Positions 7,001-19,000 of a stretch of 31,855 nucleotides of DNA are shown here, in pieces; position 1 is the stretch's first letter; each line of letters starts with the position of its first letter. Source of the DNA: Rubripirellula sp. GTDB lineage: Bacteria; Planctomycetota; Planctomycetia; Pirellulales; Pirellulaceae. The stretch is taken from positions 1 through 31,855 of the forward strand of contig JARFQX010000745.1 in assembly GCA_029287555.1 (NCBI GenBank), given 5' to 3'. The notes beneath the pieces were generated by a model, which ran no database searches, was not told the origin of the DNA, and saw nothing but the letters and a program-made list of their open reading frames with translations. The position numbers were made by a program, and so were the translations under genes.

Positions 7001-10000
7001 GGGGTCGTAGTGGATTCCACCTGGCGTGTAGTCGAGAGTTTCAACCGCGCGAACGATCACGCGATCGTAGGTTGTCGGATTGGCGTCGATGGGATCGGTG
7101 TCGTAGTGATAATTCAGGAATCCACCCGAAGCCGGTATCCCCACGGCAGCTGAAGTTTCGTCAGCGGCAATCTGTTGATCATGGATGCCAACGATACGAA
7201 GAATTCGGCCGTTGTCGCCAAGCAAGACATCGGCGTCGAGCGCGTGCCCACTCGGATCGATTGAAATGCCGCCGTCGGTACCAACAGTTGCGTCCCCAAC
7301 GTCGTTACGGGCGATATCGGTACCGGCTCCACCGAAGATCAGGTCATCGCCATCGGGGCGATCGGTTGCAGACTCGAGAGAGTAGAGGTCGGAGCTGCCT
7401 CCAATGATGTCGTCCTGACCGAGATTGCCGAAGATCACGTCGTCTCCGCCGTTGCCCTCGATGTAGTCGTCGCCGTCAGTGGCCGCTTCAAACGACGGGC
7501 TGATCACCAGACTCGTCACCGAGTTGGAAGAGCCATCCCGATAGGCGTCGAACTGAGTCGGCGGTCCCTCGTCGACAACCTTGGACAAATCGGCCCGTGG
7601 ATCGGTTCCGATCTTGCCGTCACCTTGGATGACGTCGTCTCCAAGTTGCCCGAAGATCTCGTCTTCGTCCGGACCGCCGGCCAGGTAGTCGTTACCGAAC
7701 AAATCGCTTCGGTTCGCCTCGACCTCATCGCTGTGATCCAGGATCGTGATTCGGTACTGCGAATGATTCCGAGGATCGACAAAGGCTGGCTTCTGGTTGA
7801 CGAGTGCCGTGACCAACGCCTCGCCGTCATCGATACCGGGCGTGGTCCCATAGAGCTGCGTGTCGGTCAGCGCGCGCATCCGTGGATCAAGGTCATCCGG
7901 GCGGTAACAGATCTCGGCATTGTCTCCCACGATCACGTCGTTGCCTGCACCACCGTCCAGCCGGTCGTCACCGTCGAGCGCTCCCGAGATGTTGCTGCCA
8001 CCGATGACGATGTCGTCTCCGAGACCGCCATAGAGAACGTCGTTCCCCTGCTGGCCCATCAAGACGTCGCGTCCGTCGCCGCCAAATACCAGATCGTCAC
8101 CCGAGCCGGTACTCTTATCGACGTTTGTCGCTTCGAAGCTCAAGAATCCAACGGTTGGAAACTCATCCCAGCAGATCGGTGGCAAGCTCGTGGGTGGATC
8201 GAAGGGATGGTCGTTTTTGCACTCAATGCGGCCTTGGTCGCCAAAGACAAGGTCGTCGCCACCACCGGCATACACGATATCGCTACCGCCTCCGCCAAAA
8301 AGAACATCGTTCAGGGGGCTGCCGATCAGCGTGTCGGTCCCGCCATCGGAATCTTCGAATCCAATCGTTTCGATGCTGCAAACCGTGAACTCATGAACCG
8401 AGAACAGAAGTTGCGGATCGGTCGGGAGATGGTCGCGCGGTGCGGACGTCAAGATGGCGTTGTCGCCAAACACCAGGTTCTGTCCGCCCCCGACATCCAG
8501 CATGTCATCGCCAGTTCCACCAAGGACAATGTCGTTGCTTCCACCGGTTACGATCGAGTCGTTGCCGCCATACGAAGTGGCAGCGTCGATCGACCAGATC
8601 CGATCAATATCATCGGTGCGGGCGACTTGGGTCGGATCCGCGATCTCCTCAGCAAGGTAGTCAACCAGACCGAAGTCGCCGAAGACGATATTGTTTCCGT
8701 CGTCCACCGCCGAACCGGACGCGCTGGCGAAGGCGTTGATTGTATCTCCGCCCTGGCCTCCGAAGATCATGTCCCGACCGATGCCGGTTGTGATCGTATC
8801 GTCACCACCTCGCGAACTGTCGTCGAAGTCAATGGTTTCGACGATCCCGAGAGTTCCCATCTGATAATCGTCGTCAATCTTCAGGGGATCAGTGTCTCCA
8901 ACCGGATTGTTAATCCCGGATTGTACTCCAAGCATTTGACCGTGATCGCCGAAGACGATGTTCTGTCCTGCGCCAGCATCGATTAGGTCGTTGCCCTGAC
9001 CTCCAATGATGATGTCGTCCGAATGATTGTCGGTGATGATGTCGGCGTCGCCCATGTTTGCAAAACGCCACGAGCTGATGATGCGATCGAGGGTACTGCG
9101 GTCCGTATCCGTCGAACTGTTGTAGTCCGGGCCAACGTAGTCGAGTCGCCCGTGGTCGCCGAATGTCAGGTCCGCGCCGGCGCCTCCCGAAATCTGGTCC
9201 TTGCCGTTGCCGCCGATGATGCGGTCGCGACCGGCTGATCCCTGGATCGTGTCGTCGCCACCAGAAGTTGGTCGCACGGAGAGAATTGTTTCGATTCTGC
9301 CCGTGGTCAGCAGCTTTTCAGAGGCCATCTGATCGGTCGAATTGATCTGCTGGCCGACCGACGGATCGACCACATCGATCACGCCAAACCGATTCATGGT
9401 CAGATGATTCGCGTAGACGGTGCCAGGGCTCACGTCCTGGATGACTCGTCCGTAGTCACCAAAGATGACGTCGTCCCCCTCGTTCCCATCGATGTCGTCT
9501 TTGCCCGCGGTCAGGTTGTCACGAGCGGCAAAGACGTTTGGATTTGCGGATGCATCAAGGGTCGCCACGAACAGGGATCGCGTGATCGGATCGATGTTGA
9601 AACCGGAGTCACCGTAGAGATGATCGATTCCCTGCCGACCCGAAATGACGTCGTCGCCTGAACCACCCGCGATGTGGTCACCGGCCTGCGAACCGGTCAG
9701 CGTGTCATTTCCCGGGCCGCCAAAGATTGTCAGACCGACCGAATAGGACGCGTCCAGAGCAACCATGTCGGCGGTGGTCAAAGCGCTAGCGTCGATCACG
9801 TCATTTCCGTTGTTGACGAACGCGGACGCCCGACCGAATCGAAACGCATCGTCGGCGGTTCCAACTTGATCGTTAAGCTTCTCGCCAAAGTAGGCGTTGT
9901 CCGTCCGATTGGTCACCGTGCGGCTACCGGAATACCATACGCCGTCCTGCGAGGTGTCGCCAAAGATGACCAACGGTGAGCCCGGACCGGCTCCACCGGT

Positions 10001-13000
10001 CACGGTGATGGTATCGCCGCCCATCGTGCCATCGGTCCGTGCACGGTTGCCGCCGCCATGTACCATCGTCAATGTCCCATGCTGGGCCGGTCCCAATCCG
10101 TCTTCATTCGCTGCCAACAGTGTGCCCGAGATGGTCAGGTCGTCGTTCCCGGCACCCAGCATCAGGTTCAAAACTTCGATCGAGCTGACGTTGGAATCGC
10201 TCTGGAAATTCCCCTGGGCGTCGACGGAGACGCGTCCGAAGCTGATTCCCCCGGGAAGCGTGGATGGTTCGCCAAATGCCGTCCCGTCGGGGAACACCAG
10301 ATCGGATGGGAGCAGCAGGCCGGTCAATTGGTTGCTCGACAACTCGCCGGTTTTGTCCTCGATGCTTCCATCGTCGTAAATGTTGACGACATCGATCTCG
10401 GTTGTCTCGAGCGGCTGCTCGCCAATTTCCAGCAACCCTTCGTTCGATTCTTCGGGCAAAAGAATGGCGGCGACCAGAGCGCGGGGACCGATGCTCCCGC
10501 CTTCGATTTGAAGTGGTCCGCGCAACTCACTCAGCAGGTGAGCATTCTCGGTAAACTCCCGGTGGTCTTCGGTGCCGGGCACCGGGGTAAAGCTTGGATC
10601 GCCTTCAACCGTCACCGTCTGCGGGATCCACCAATCCGCTGCGGTAAAGGTGAGAGTCTGTGGCGTGACAAGGGTTTGTCCATCGGTACCGATCGTGATG
10701 GTGACATCCGTGTTCGGCTCGGCCGTCAGTCGAACGGTGTAGGTGTCGGTTGTGCTGCCATCCTTCGAGACGAGCGTATCGCCATCGGACTCGATGACCA
10801 GAACGCCCGGACCCTCGTTGTCTCGTAATTCAACATCGAGCTGACGGGCGATCGAATCAAACGAGGCATCTCGGTTTGCGTCGGAGTCATCGACGGAGTG
10901 TGTGATCACCGTGATTTTGGGATCTTCCGGATTTCCGCCATCATCAATGGCCGTGACATCGATCGTGACAGGGACGTCCCAGTTGGTATCGTCGAACGTC
11001 AGAGAGGCGGTGTTCCCGCTGACGGTGAATCGTGAACCGATCGAGCTTGCCAGGTCAAGCTGACTATCATCGAAATCGAAGTCGATGGTGACGGTGCCGG
11101 TGGGGGCCTTACTCAGTTCAACCGTGTACGAGTCGGCAATGCCTTTGGTGTATCCGTTGTCAACCACGAGGGAGCCTTCGAGCACGCGCGTGCCGCCATC
11201 CGTTTGCGTGATGACGAGGCTCGGCGCATCTTCATCGATCACCGTAACTTCGACATTCCGGACCGCGGCACCGTCATACAATTCCCGATCGTCAGTGGTG
11301 GCACCAGCGTTGACCTGCACACTGTGGCTGATGGTCGTGACGCGATCACCTTCAACCAATCCATCCGAAACGCTTCGAACCAGCACGGTTTGCGGCTGAT
11401 TCCAGTTCGTGCTGTCGAAAGCGAGGACCGAGGCGCGGTTGCGGACGTACCAGGCAATCCCGTTTTGGTAGACGCGGCGTGTGAATGCGGCGGGAAAGCC
11501 CGAGACGACGTAGAGCTGCGCCGGGCCATCGGGCTTGCCGTCTCCGTCCACATCGACCGCCAACGTGATGGTTTCGCCTCCCTGGTCCTCCTCGTCTTTG
11601 GGCGATCGGGCTGCCGAGACATTGACGTAAACGATTGTTCCAGCAGCGGGTTGCTCGGCGAGTTCGACGGTATAGGTGTCGCTGTTGCCGACGCTGCCCT
11701 CACGAACCGTGGTTCCCCCTTGTTCCTTGATGATCACGACGCCCTGTTGATCAGACGCCACGTTCAGATCGACGCCACGCGCGGTCACACCCTCGTAGGA
11801 AACACCGTTGCTGCCGGGACTGCCCACCGTCGAAACCTCGTGCGTGATCGACGCACTGCTGCCTTCCAATTGGCGGCTGACAATCGTGTCCGATACATCG
11901 CCCGTCACGTTGATCGTATCACTTCCCAGTCCGCCAATAACGCGTGTCGAAACGCCGAACGGCGTACTGATCACAAAGAAGTCGTCGTCGCCCTCCAAAC
12001 CGTCGACTTCCACCACTTCGACATTGTCGTAGCGAACGTTTAAACCTGCGCCAAAGATGCCGTCCTTGCTGACGACGAAGTTGTCCGGGAACTCCGTTCC
12101 CAAGACGAGAACCTTGTCGAACCCGCTGCCGCCGTCGATCGATACCGGAGCGTTGACGTTGTACTGAACCGAATCGTCACCAGCTCCAGGTTGGATCTGC
12201 GTATCCTCGGCCGTGGTGAAGGAGGTAAGGTCGGGAATTGCCACCCCATTTGAGTCGGTCAGGATCTCGCCCGTGTTGACGTCCGTCTGCGCCAAGGCAA
12301 ACGCGCGAACGACAAACAGATCATTGTCCGCGTCGCCCTCGAGTCGCAGTTCTGCCTGGTTGCTGTAAACGGAAAACGAATCGTCACCCGCGCCCCCCTG
12401 CGCGAGTAGCGGCGACGTAATGCCGGGCGAAATGTATCCGCGTGTGGTCGCAATCGTTTCGAATTCGTCGGCGACGCTAACGTTGTTCGGCACGCGCTGG
12501 GAACCGTAGATCTGGCCGATCTGGAAGCTGTCGTCGCCAAGACCACCATCGAGCGACGTGATCACACTGTTGTTGTCGACGGCAAACCAGTCGTCGCCGG
12601 ACAGGCCGTTGACCTTCAGCCGCCCGTTCAGATTCGCGTCATAGTTGATTCGTTGCACCTCTTGGGGGCGCAGGCCATTGCTGCCTGAATCGCCCTTCGA
12701 TTCCCGAGTCTGTTGTACCGTGCCGTGAAGCAAGGCGACAAAGGCCGGGTTTTCGGCTGTTTCGTTGCCGAACTTGCCCTCGATGTAGTTGGCACGGCGG
12801 AGCAGGAAGACGTCGTTGCCGAGGTCGGGATGGTCGCTGCCCGACGGGGCGACGGGAACGTCGGAGCCGAAGATGTCGAGAGTATCGACCCCGTCATCCT
12901 TTGATCCCGTGTCGAGAACATTGATCACATAATCTCGAAACGCACCCAGGCTGCCTGTCGTGTTGATGAAGTAGTTATCGGTGTCGGCTTGACCATCGAG

Positions 13001-16000
13001 ACTCAGCGTGTGCAACGAAGCAACATCCATGGTTTGCAACTGGTTGACGCTGAACTGGTCCTCGCCGTCGTCGACCGTTGCATCGGACGGTGCCGTCGAC
13101 GACGAACTGCCGTAAGCCCGAGTCACACCACCGAGCGTCGTCTGGTCAAAGGTAATGAAGTCGACATCGTCATCCCCAAATACCTCGGTCAACCCGTTGC
13201 TGCCCGGCGTTAGCGTGCCCTTGAGCAAAACGGTTGTTCCCCGGTTGCTGTCCAGGTTCGTGTAGTCACCGCGAATGACGATTCCGTCGTTGGCGTCGAC
13301 GAGACCCGCCAGGATTTCGCTGTTGGTCGGTTGGTGGACGTCATCACCGACGCGCAGTTCGACGCTCTTGGCCGCCGCGATGCGACCCCGAGTGATGGAT
13401 TGAGGGGAGCCTTCCACGATCAAACGTGAACCGTTCGTCCGGAGTTCGAGGTCCTCTCCCTGGGCGGAGCTTTCACGCACGGTGATGCGAATCAGCCCGT
13501 CGTAGGACTCCACTTCCAGCACATCGAGCGAGCCACTGACCTCTTCCAGGTAGATGTCGCTCGGGGCCACAGCGTAGAGTCTGCCGACTCCGCTCAGCGT
13601 GTCGACCTCAAGATCGTTGGCTGACGTACCGATGCCACCGGTGTTTCTGACACTGAGATCAAGATCACCGGCCTGTATATTCCAGGTCGAATCGCCCGCG
13701 CCGGAGGAACGGCCATCGAGGATGGAGCCAGTTTCGGCGGTGACGGAAACGTCGGCGATGTCGGCATCGATCGTATCGATGTTCAAATCGCCGTCGAGCT
13801 CGTCGACGAACACACCGTCAGGTGCGGTGATATGGACCACCCCAAAAGCAGAGTTGGAAGAATCGATTTCAAGAAAGTTGTCCGTCGCGCCGACCGCGTC
13901 GACAACGGTCATCGTGATGTTACGACCCGCGACGTCGGCGTTGGGATCATTGGTCTTCGTTGGGTCGGTACTGCCGTTTGGCTTGTCGAGGATGCTAGCC
14001 GGTGAAACGAGGGAGACATCATCGAAGAGAGAGACAATGGTGCCGACGCGCAAACTACCCGCTCGCTCCTCGATATCGATTCGTCCATTGGTTTCCACGT
14101 CGACCCGCCCGGTTGTGGCGACATTTGTCTCGGCGTCGACATTGACAACGTTGTCCCGAACGGATGATGGTGCACTCGTGTTCGCCGAGGCGATCACGAT
14201 GTCGCCGAGGTCGACGACAGAGCCGGACTTGATCAGATCGAAGGTGTAGGTTGTTTCAATGTCGGTCCGGTCGCCGCCGTATGCACCGGCGTCGCGCTTT
14301 GGTGCCGTTGAGTCGTTGTCGAAGTGGGTTTCGTAGGTGCCATCGCGTCCACTTCCATCGGTCACGTCGACGTAGACGCCACCTCCGTCCAGGTCGGACA
14401 CCTCGACGATTCCGCCCTGCAGCAGCACATTCGCATCATCACCGGCGTCAATCTTTTCGAAGCCGACATCCAGGCTGGTCGGGACGCTTGCATCCCCCGA
14501 AATCCTCTGGATGCCCGTGACGTCGATCCAGATGTCATGGTCGGCGACTAGCTCGAGCTTCTCGGGTCTTCCGCTGCTTTGAATCTGTTCGATTGCGATC
14601 CGATCCGTATTCCCGGTTCCGATGCTGCCGCTAGCGGAGTCGACGTTCAGCTCGTTGGTGCGCACCAGGCCATTGCTGCTGCCATTGGTGATGTCGCCGT
14701 CAGCCACGTTCAGGAGCGTTTCACCGATCGGATTGTTGATCGTGTCCTGCAGCTTGAGATCGGCGGATCCAAGGTTCTCAATCGTGACGACCGATGGCTC
14801 GACATCACGCTCGATGTTGAAAGTGAGGTTGATGGTGCTGGAATCAAGTTGGACCAGCGGCGGTTGCTTGACGTCGGCCGTGAATCCGGAGGTGTTGACG
14901 ACGTCAATCTGGTTGATGACGAGATCTTTGTCGGATTCATTGAGGATGGTCACGGTTTCATAGGTGTCCAGCATTCGGAAGGTGCCGCCGCCTCCCGTGA
15001 TCTTGCCGCTCGACCCATCGTTGGTCACGAACAGCACCTCGCCGGCATCGTCGTTGACAATGTCGTTGACGATGATGTCGGCACTCTGGATTTGTCCGCT
15101 TGTGATGGGAGAGTTCCCGCCGTCGTCGATGGACACGTTGACCGCCTCGACGATCGCGCCGGCGGAGTCGACCAGCAGTCGTGGATTCGGGCCGCTGGTG
15201 ATGACGACATCGGCATCCCAGTCGATTTGAATATCACGTTCACCACCACTCTCATCGTCAAGATCAAGCGAGCCCTTGTCCGCTTCAACCATCAGAGCGA
15301 GGTTCGTGAATCCACCTGGCTGTTGCAGCGAAGTATTTCCAGCATTCGCGGAGACTCGCGGCCCCGCCTGGACGATGGCACCGGAAGCGGCTTCGACCTT
15401 TGAGAACAGATCGGTATCGCCCTGTGGATCGGCGAAGGGGATGACAATGCCGATCGCGAAAGCGTCGACCTTTGGCGTGCGCACGGATTTCACGCTTGAA
15501 TGACGCGCACGAATGTCGACGCCCTCGTCGCCTTGGACAAGCGCGTCCTTCTCAATGCTGGTTTTGACATTCGAATCAACGTCGACTTTGGCATCGGCGT
15601 TTGCCGTGGTCAAGCCAAATCCGATCGGGCTGTAAGCTTCCGCTTTGGCTTCGGAAATTGCCTTCAAATCCTTGGCATTCGCGTCAAGATCAACCGAGCG
15701 GCCGATGATTTGCGAATTCTCGCCAATGACGACCTGGGTCTGTGACCGGTTCCCATCGGTGCCGATTCTCACTCCACCCGCAAAATCGCCGCCATCCACA
15801 TCGTCCGCGTCGGCGCCCGCGCCAATGGCAATGATGAAGGCGTCCGCGTCCGTCTTGGCGTCGACTTCGGAGATTGCGTGAACCGTGATCGCGCCGTCCG
15901 CCGTGATGGTTGCGTTCTTGTAGATCTTGGCAATGTTGTCAAAATCGACCTTTGATGAGGTATCCGCAATGGCTGCGCCGATCGCACCGCCGCCGCCGGC

Positions 16001-19000
16001 ATACGCGATGACATCGTTCTCGGCTTTCCCAGACGCAACGACTTCCACGTCCCCGCCAGCAATGATCGAAGCCGATTCGCCCACGTAGGCATCGGTTGTC
16101 AGGTCCTGTTCAACTCGCGTCCGCACGACGCCAATTTTGATGATTCCACCGGCCTTGTTGTCCGCGTTGGTCGTCGAATTCTGGCTGCCTGTCGCTGTGA
16201 TGGAAACATCCCCGCCCGCGTCAACCACCGAATTCTTACCGACATAGGCCTCAACGCTCGATGTATCCTCGAGGACTGATTTCGGAGCCCCGATGTCGAT
16301 TGCGGCACCGCCACCGCCCTTGATTGTCGCCGATGACGGTCCGTCGCCGGATGGAGGCGACAGAATCGAAAGAGGCACGCCACCGACGCCAAGCAATTTG
16401 TGGTCCTTATTGAGCGTCGTATCGGTCAGATCCAGAATCAGACTTTGGGTGGAGCTCGACGTTGGGACGACGAGGTCGATACCTTCGACCCCAATGGAAT
16501 GAGGGCCGTCGCGATAGATATTCGTCAGGGTTATGGGCGAGGAACCGGCGTTGGTATCCGCTTTGAGCTTGAAGGAACCGGTGTTCGTATCGGATTGAGT
16601 CACGTAGTAGGTGACACCATGTTCCAGGCCGCCGATGCTGCGCTCCAAGGAGTGCGTCACGGAAGACGCGTCGCTGCTTGACGGGAGTCCGATTTCGATC
16701 GGGATCGGATCGTGGTCGTCTTTGTCGTTGTCGGGTGTGTTGTTGTTTTCAAGAGCGTCGGCACGACTCGCGGCTAACTGGATTTCGTCATCACTGACGC
16801 GTATGACAAAGTAGATGTGATCTTTGGATAGTTGGCTGATTGCCGGACCCGTACCGGAGTGACGGTAGACAACGGCGTCTCCATCGCTGAATCCATGGTC
16901 CGGTAGGTAGATGTTGTTGGCGCCGTTGGCGTGCTTGACCAACTGGTTGGAGTCGAATTCCAAGTCGCCATTCGAATCGAGGCTAACGTCTACGTAGTCA
17001 ACGGTGAACTCGCTATACGCTGCGGCGCGATAGGTGACGGCCTCGTCGTCTTCAAAACTGACGCCGGGAATGGTGATCGCGTCATTCGAGACATCACTGG
17101 CTTCAAATTGCTCAAGATCCGCCTCGGCTTCGGATTTCGTCCGCGCAAGCTTGATGGTGGTGGCGCCCGCGGGCTGATTGGCGTCGCCGTCAATCAGCTG
17201 TTGATCGAGGGCGCGAACATAGAGGAGTTTTTGCGACGCAGAGAGATAGGCCGGGTGAGCACTTGGCAGCGATGCCAGCCAGGGGGCGATGATGCTTCCA
17301 CTGCTTCCGTCGTAGATGACGGCATCACCCGTGCGTAGCTGACGAGCTCCGTTGAAGACGATCGTGTCACGGGCGGCATCGACATTGGTACCGGAATCAA
17401 AGATGGCGCCAAAGCTGATACGACCTGGTTCCGCCTGGACGACGTCGTAGAGTCGGTCTTCCTCGAGTCCCCCGATGATCTCGCTGCTGCTTTTCGGAGA
17501 ATAGATAACCGAGTCACCGGTGCCGAGATCATAAGCGAAGCCGAGGGTGTTGTCGGATCCCCGCACGTCCGAGATCGAATCGCTCAGAGGACCTCCGTCA
17601 GATTCCGAGCTTAACGTCGCCTCGACGTTCACGAATCCGTCAGCGTTGACCGTGGTGGATTCGCCAATGTAGGCGCTGACTTCCGGCTTGAGGGTGACTG
17701 TGCTTTTGGGCGTGTGCTCCGTGACGAGGATGGATCCGGAGTAGGTTTCAACCTTGGAATCGGCTTCGGCTCGCCCCGTCGCTTTGACGGTGACGTTGCC
17801 GCTGACCGCGTTGCCGCCGTCGATGGTGATCGTTACATCGTCTCCAATAAACGCCTCGGCACTCGGTTTGACGGTAACGTCGCCCGTTTCCCCCCCAGCG
17901 ACCGACGTTGCCACGCCACCCGCACCGACCACGACGTCGATATCGGCCAAAGCCTCGCTGATTGTCGCCTCAATGGTGAGACTTCCCGGCATGGCCGCAC
18001 CGTTGAGTCCGTCGATCACGGTTTCGTCACCAACATACGCGCGTGTCGCACCCGTGATATCACCGTCGGCCTGAAGATAGCCTTGGCCCGTCGCTCCCCC
18101 GCCGGCGCCACCTTCGGAAAGTGCGGTGATGCTGCCGGTGCTGGTAGCGGTGATCGAAACACTTCCACCCGATTGAATGTTGGCCGGAGTTGATCCGGCG
18201 GTGGCGTCTGCCTGGGTGCCGATGTACGCCTCGGCGTCCGAGTCGATCAGGCCCGCGGTCTTGCCAACCGTGCCGGCTCCAGCGAGCCCGATACTCACGG
18301 CAAGCGTCGTGGCATTGGCCGTATCGTCGGCGGTGCTCGATACGTCCACCGATCCTGCTACGACGCTCACCGCTTCGTCGATCGAAGCCGTGGTGGACCG
18401 TTCAATAGTCGATGTCGCATCCATTGCCGTGAGAGCGATTCCAACGGCGCCGGCACCGCCTTCCAGAGTAGTTTCTGCCTTGGAGATGGAATTAGCGGTG
18501 ATGCTGACCGTTCCCCCCGGAGCATCGATCGTCGAGGCGCCGGTCACGTACGCTTTGGTGTGGCCGGTGATGTTGCTACTTGATTCGGCGACGGCCCCCG
18601 AGGCGCCGACGGCAACGGACACGGCAACGGTCAGCGCTTCGGTATCAATGTCAGCGTTCGTGTCGGCATCGACAAAGATCGCACCGCTGGTCGATTCAAC
18701 GGTCGAAGTGTCAATATACGCGTCGACCGTGGTACCGATATCGTTCTTGCTCAAAGTCACGCCGATCGAGCCACCCGCGAGCGCGAGGGACGCGGCGATG
18801 CCATTCACATCGGCGGAGATGATGGAAGTATCCGAAGCCGCAATCCGGACATCGCCGGCCCCTTCGCCTGTGCTCGATCCCGAAATGTGCGATGTGATGA
18901 CGTTGTTAATCTCGTTATTGGACTCGGCACCGGCACCTGCAATCGCAATGCTCAATCCGCTCGTCGGATTTGTCAGGGCGACAGCGGCCGAAACACTGTA

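Noticed and set aside
6122..7153. 343-codon + strand open frame
   Set aside because: Antisense to the giant gene with the same compositional cause; no start signal and no recognisable product.
7625..8986. Long + strand open frame of 453 codons opposite the RTX region
   Set aside because: It is antisense to the RTX repeats. Asp/Gly/Ile-rich codons on the coding strand leave few stops on the other strand; the protein shows no domain and mirrors the repeat spacing.
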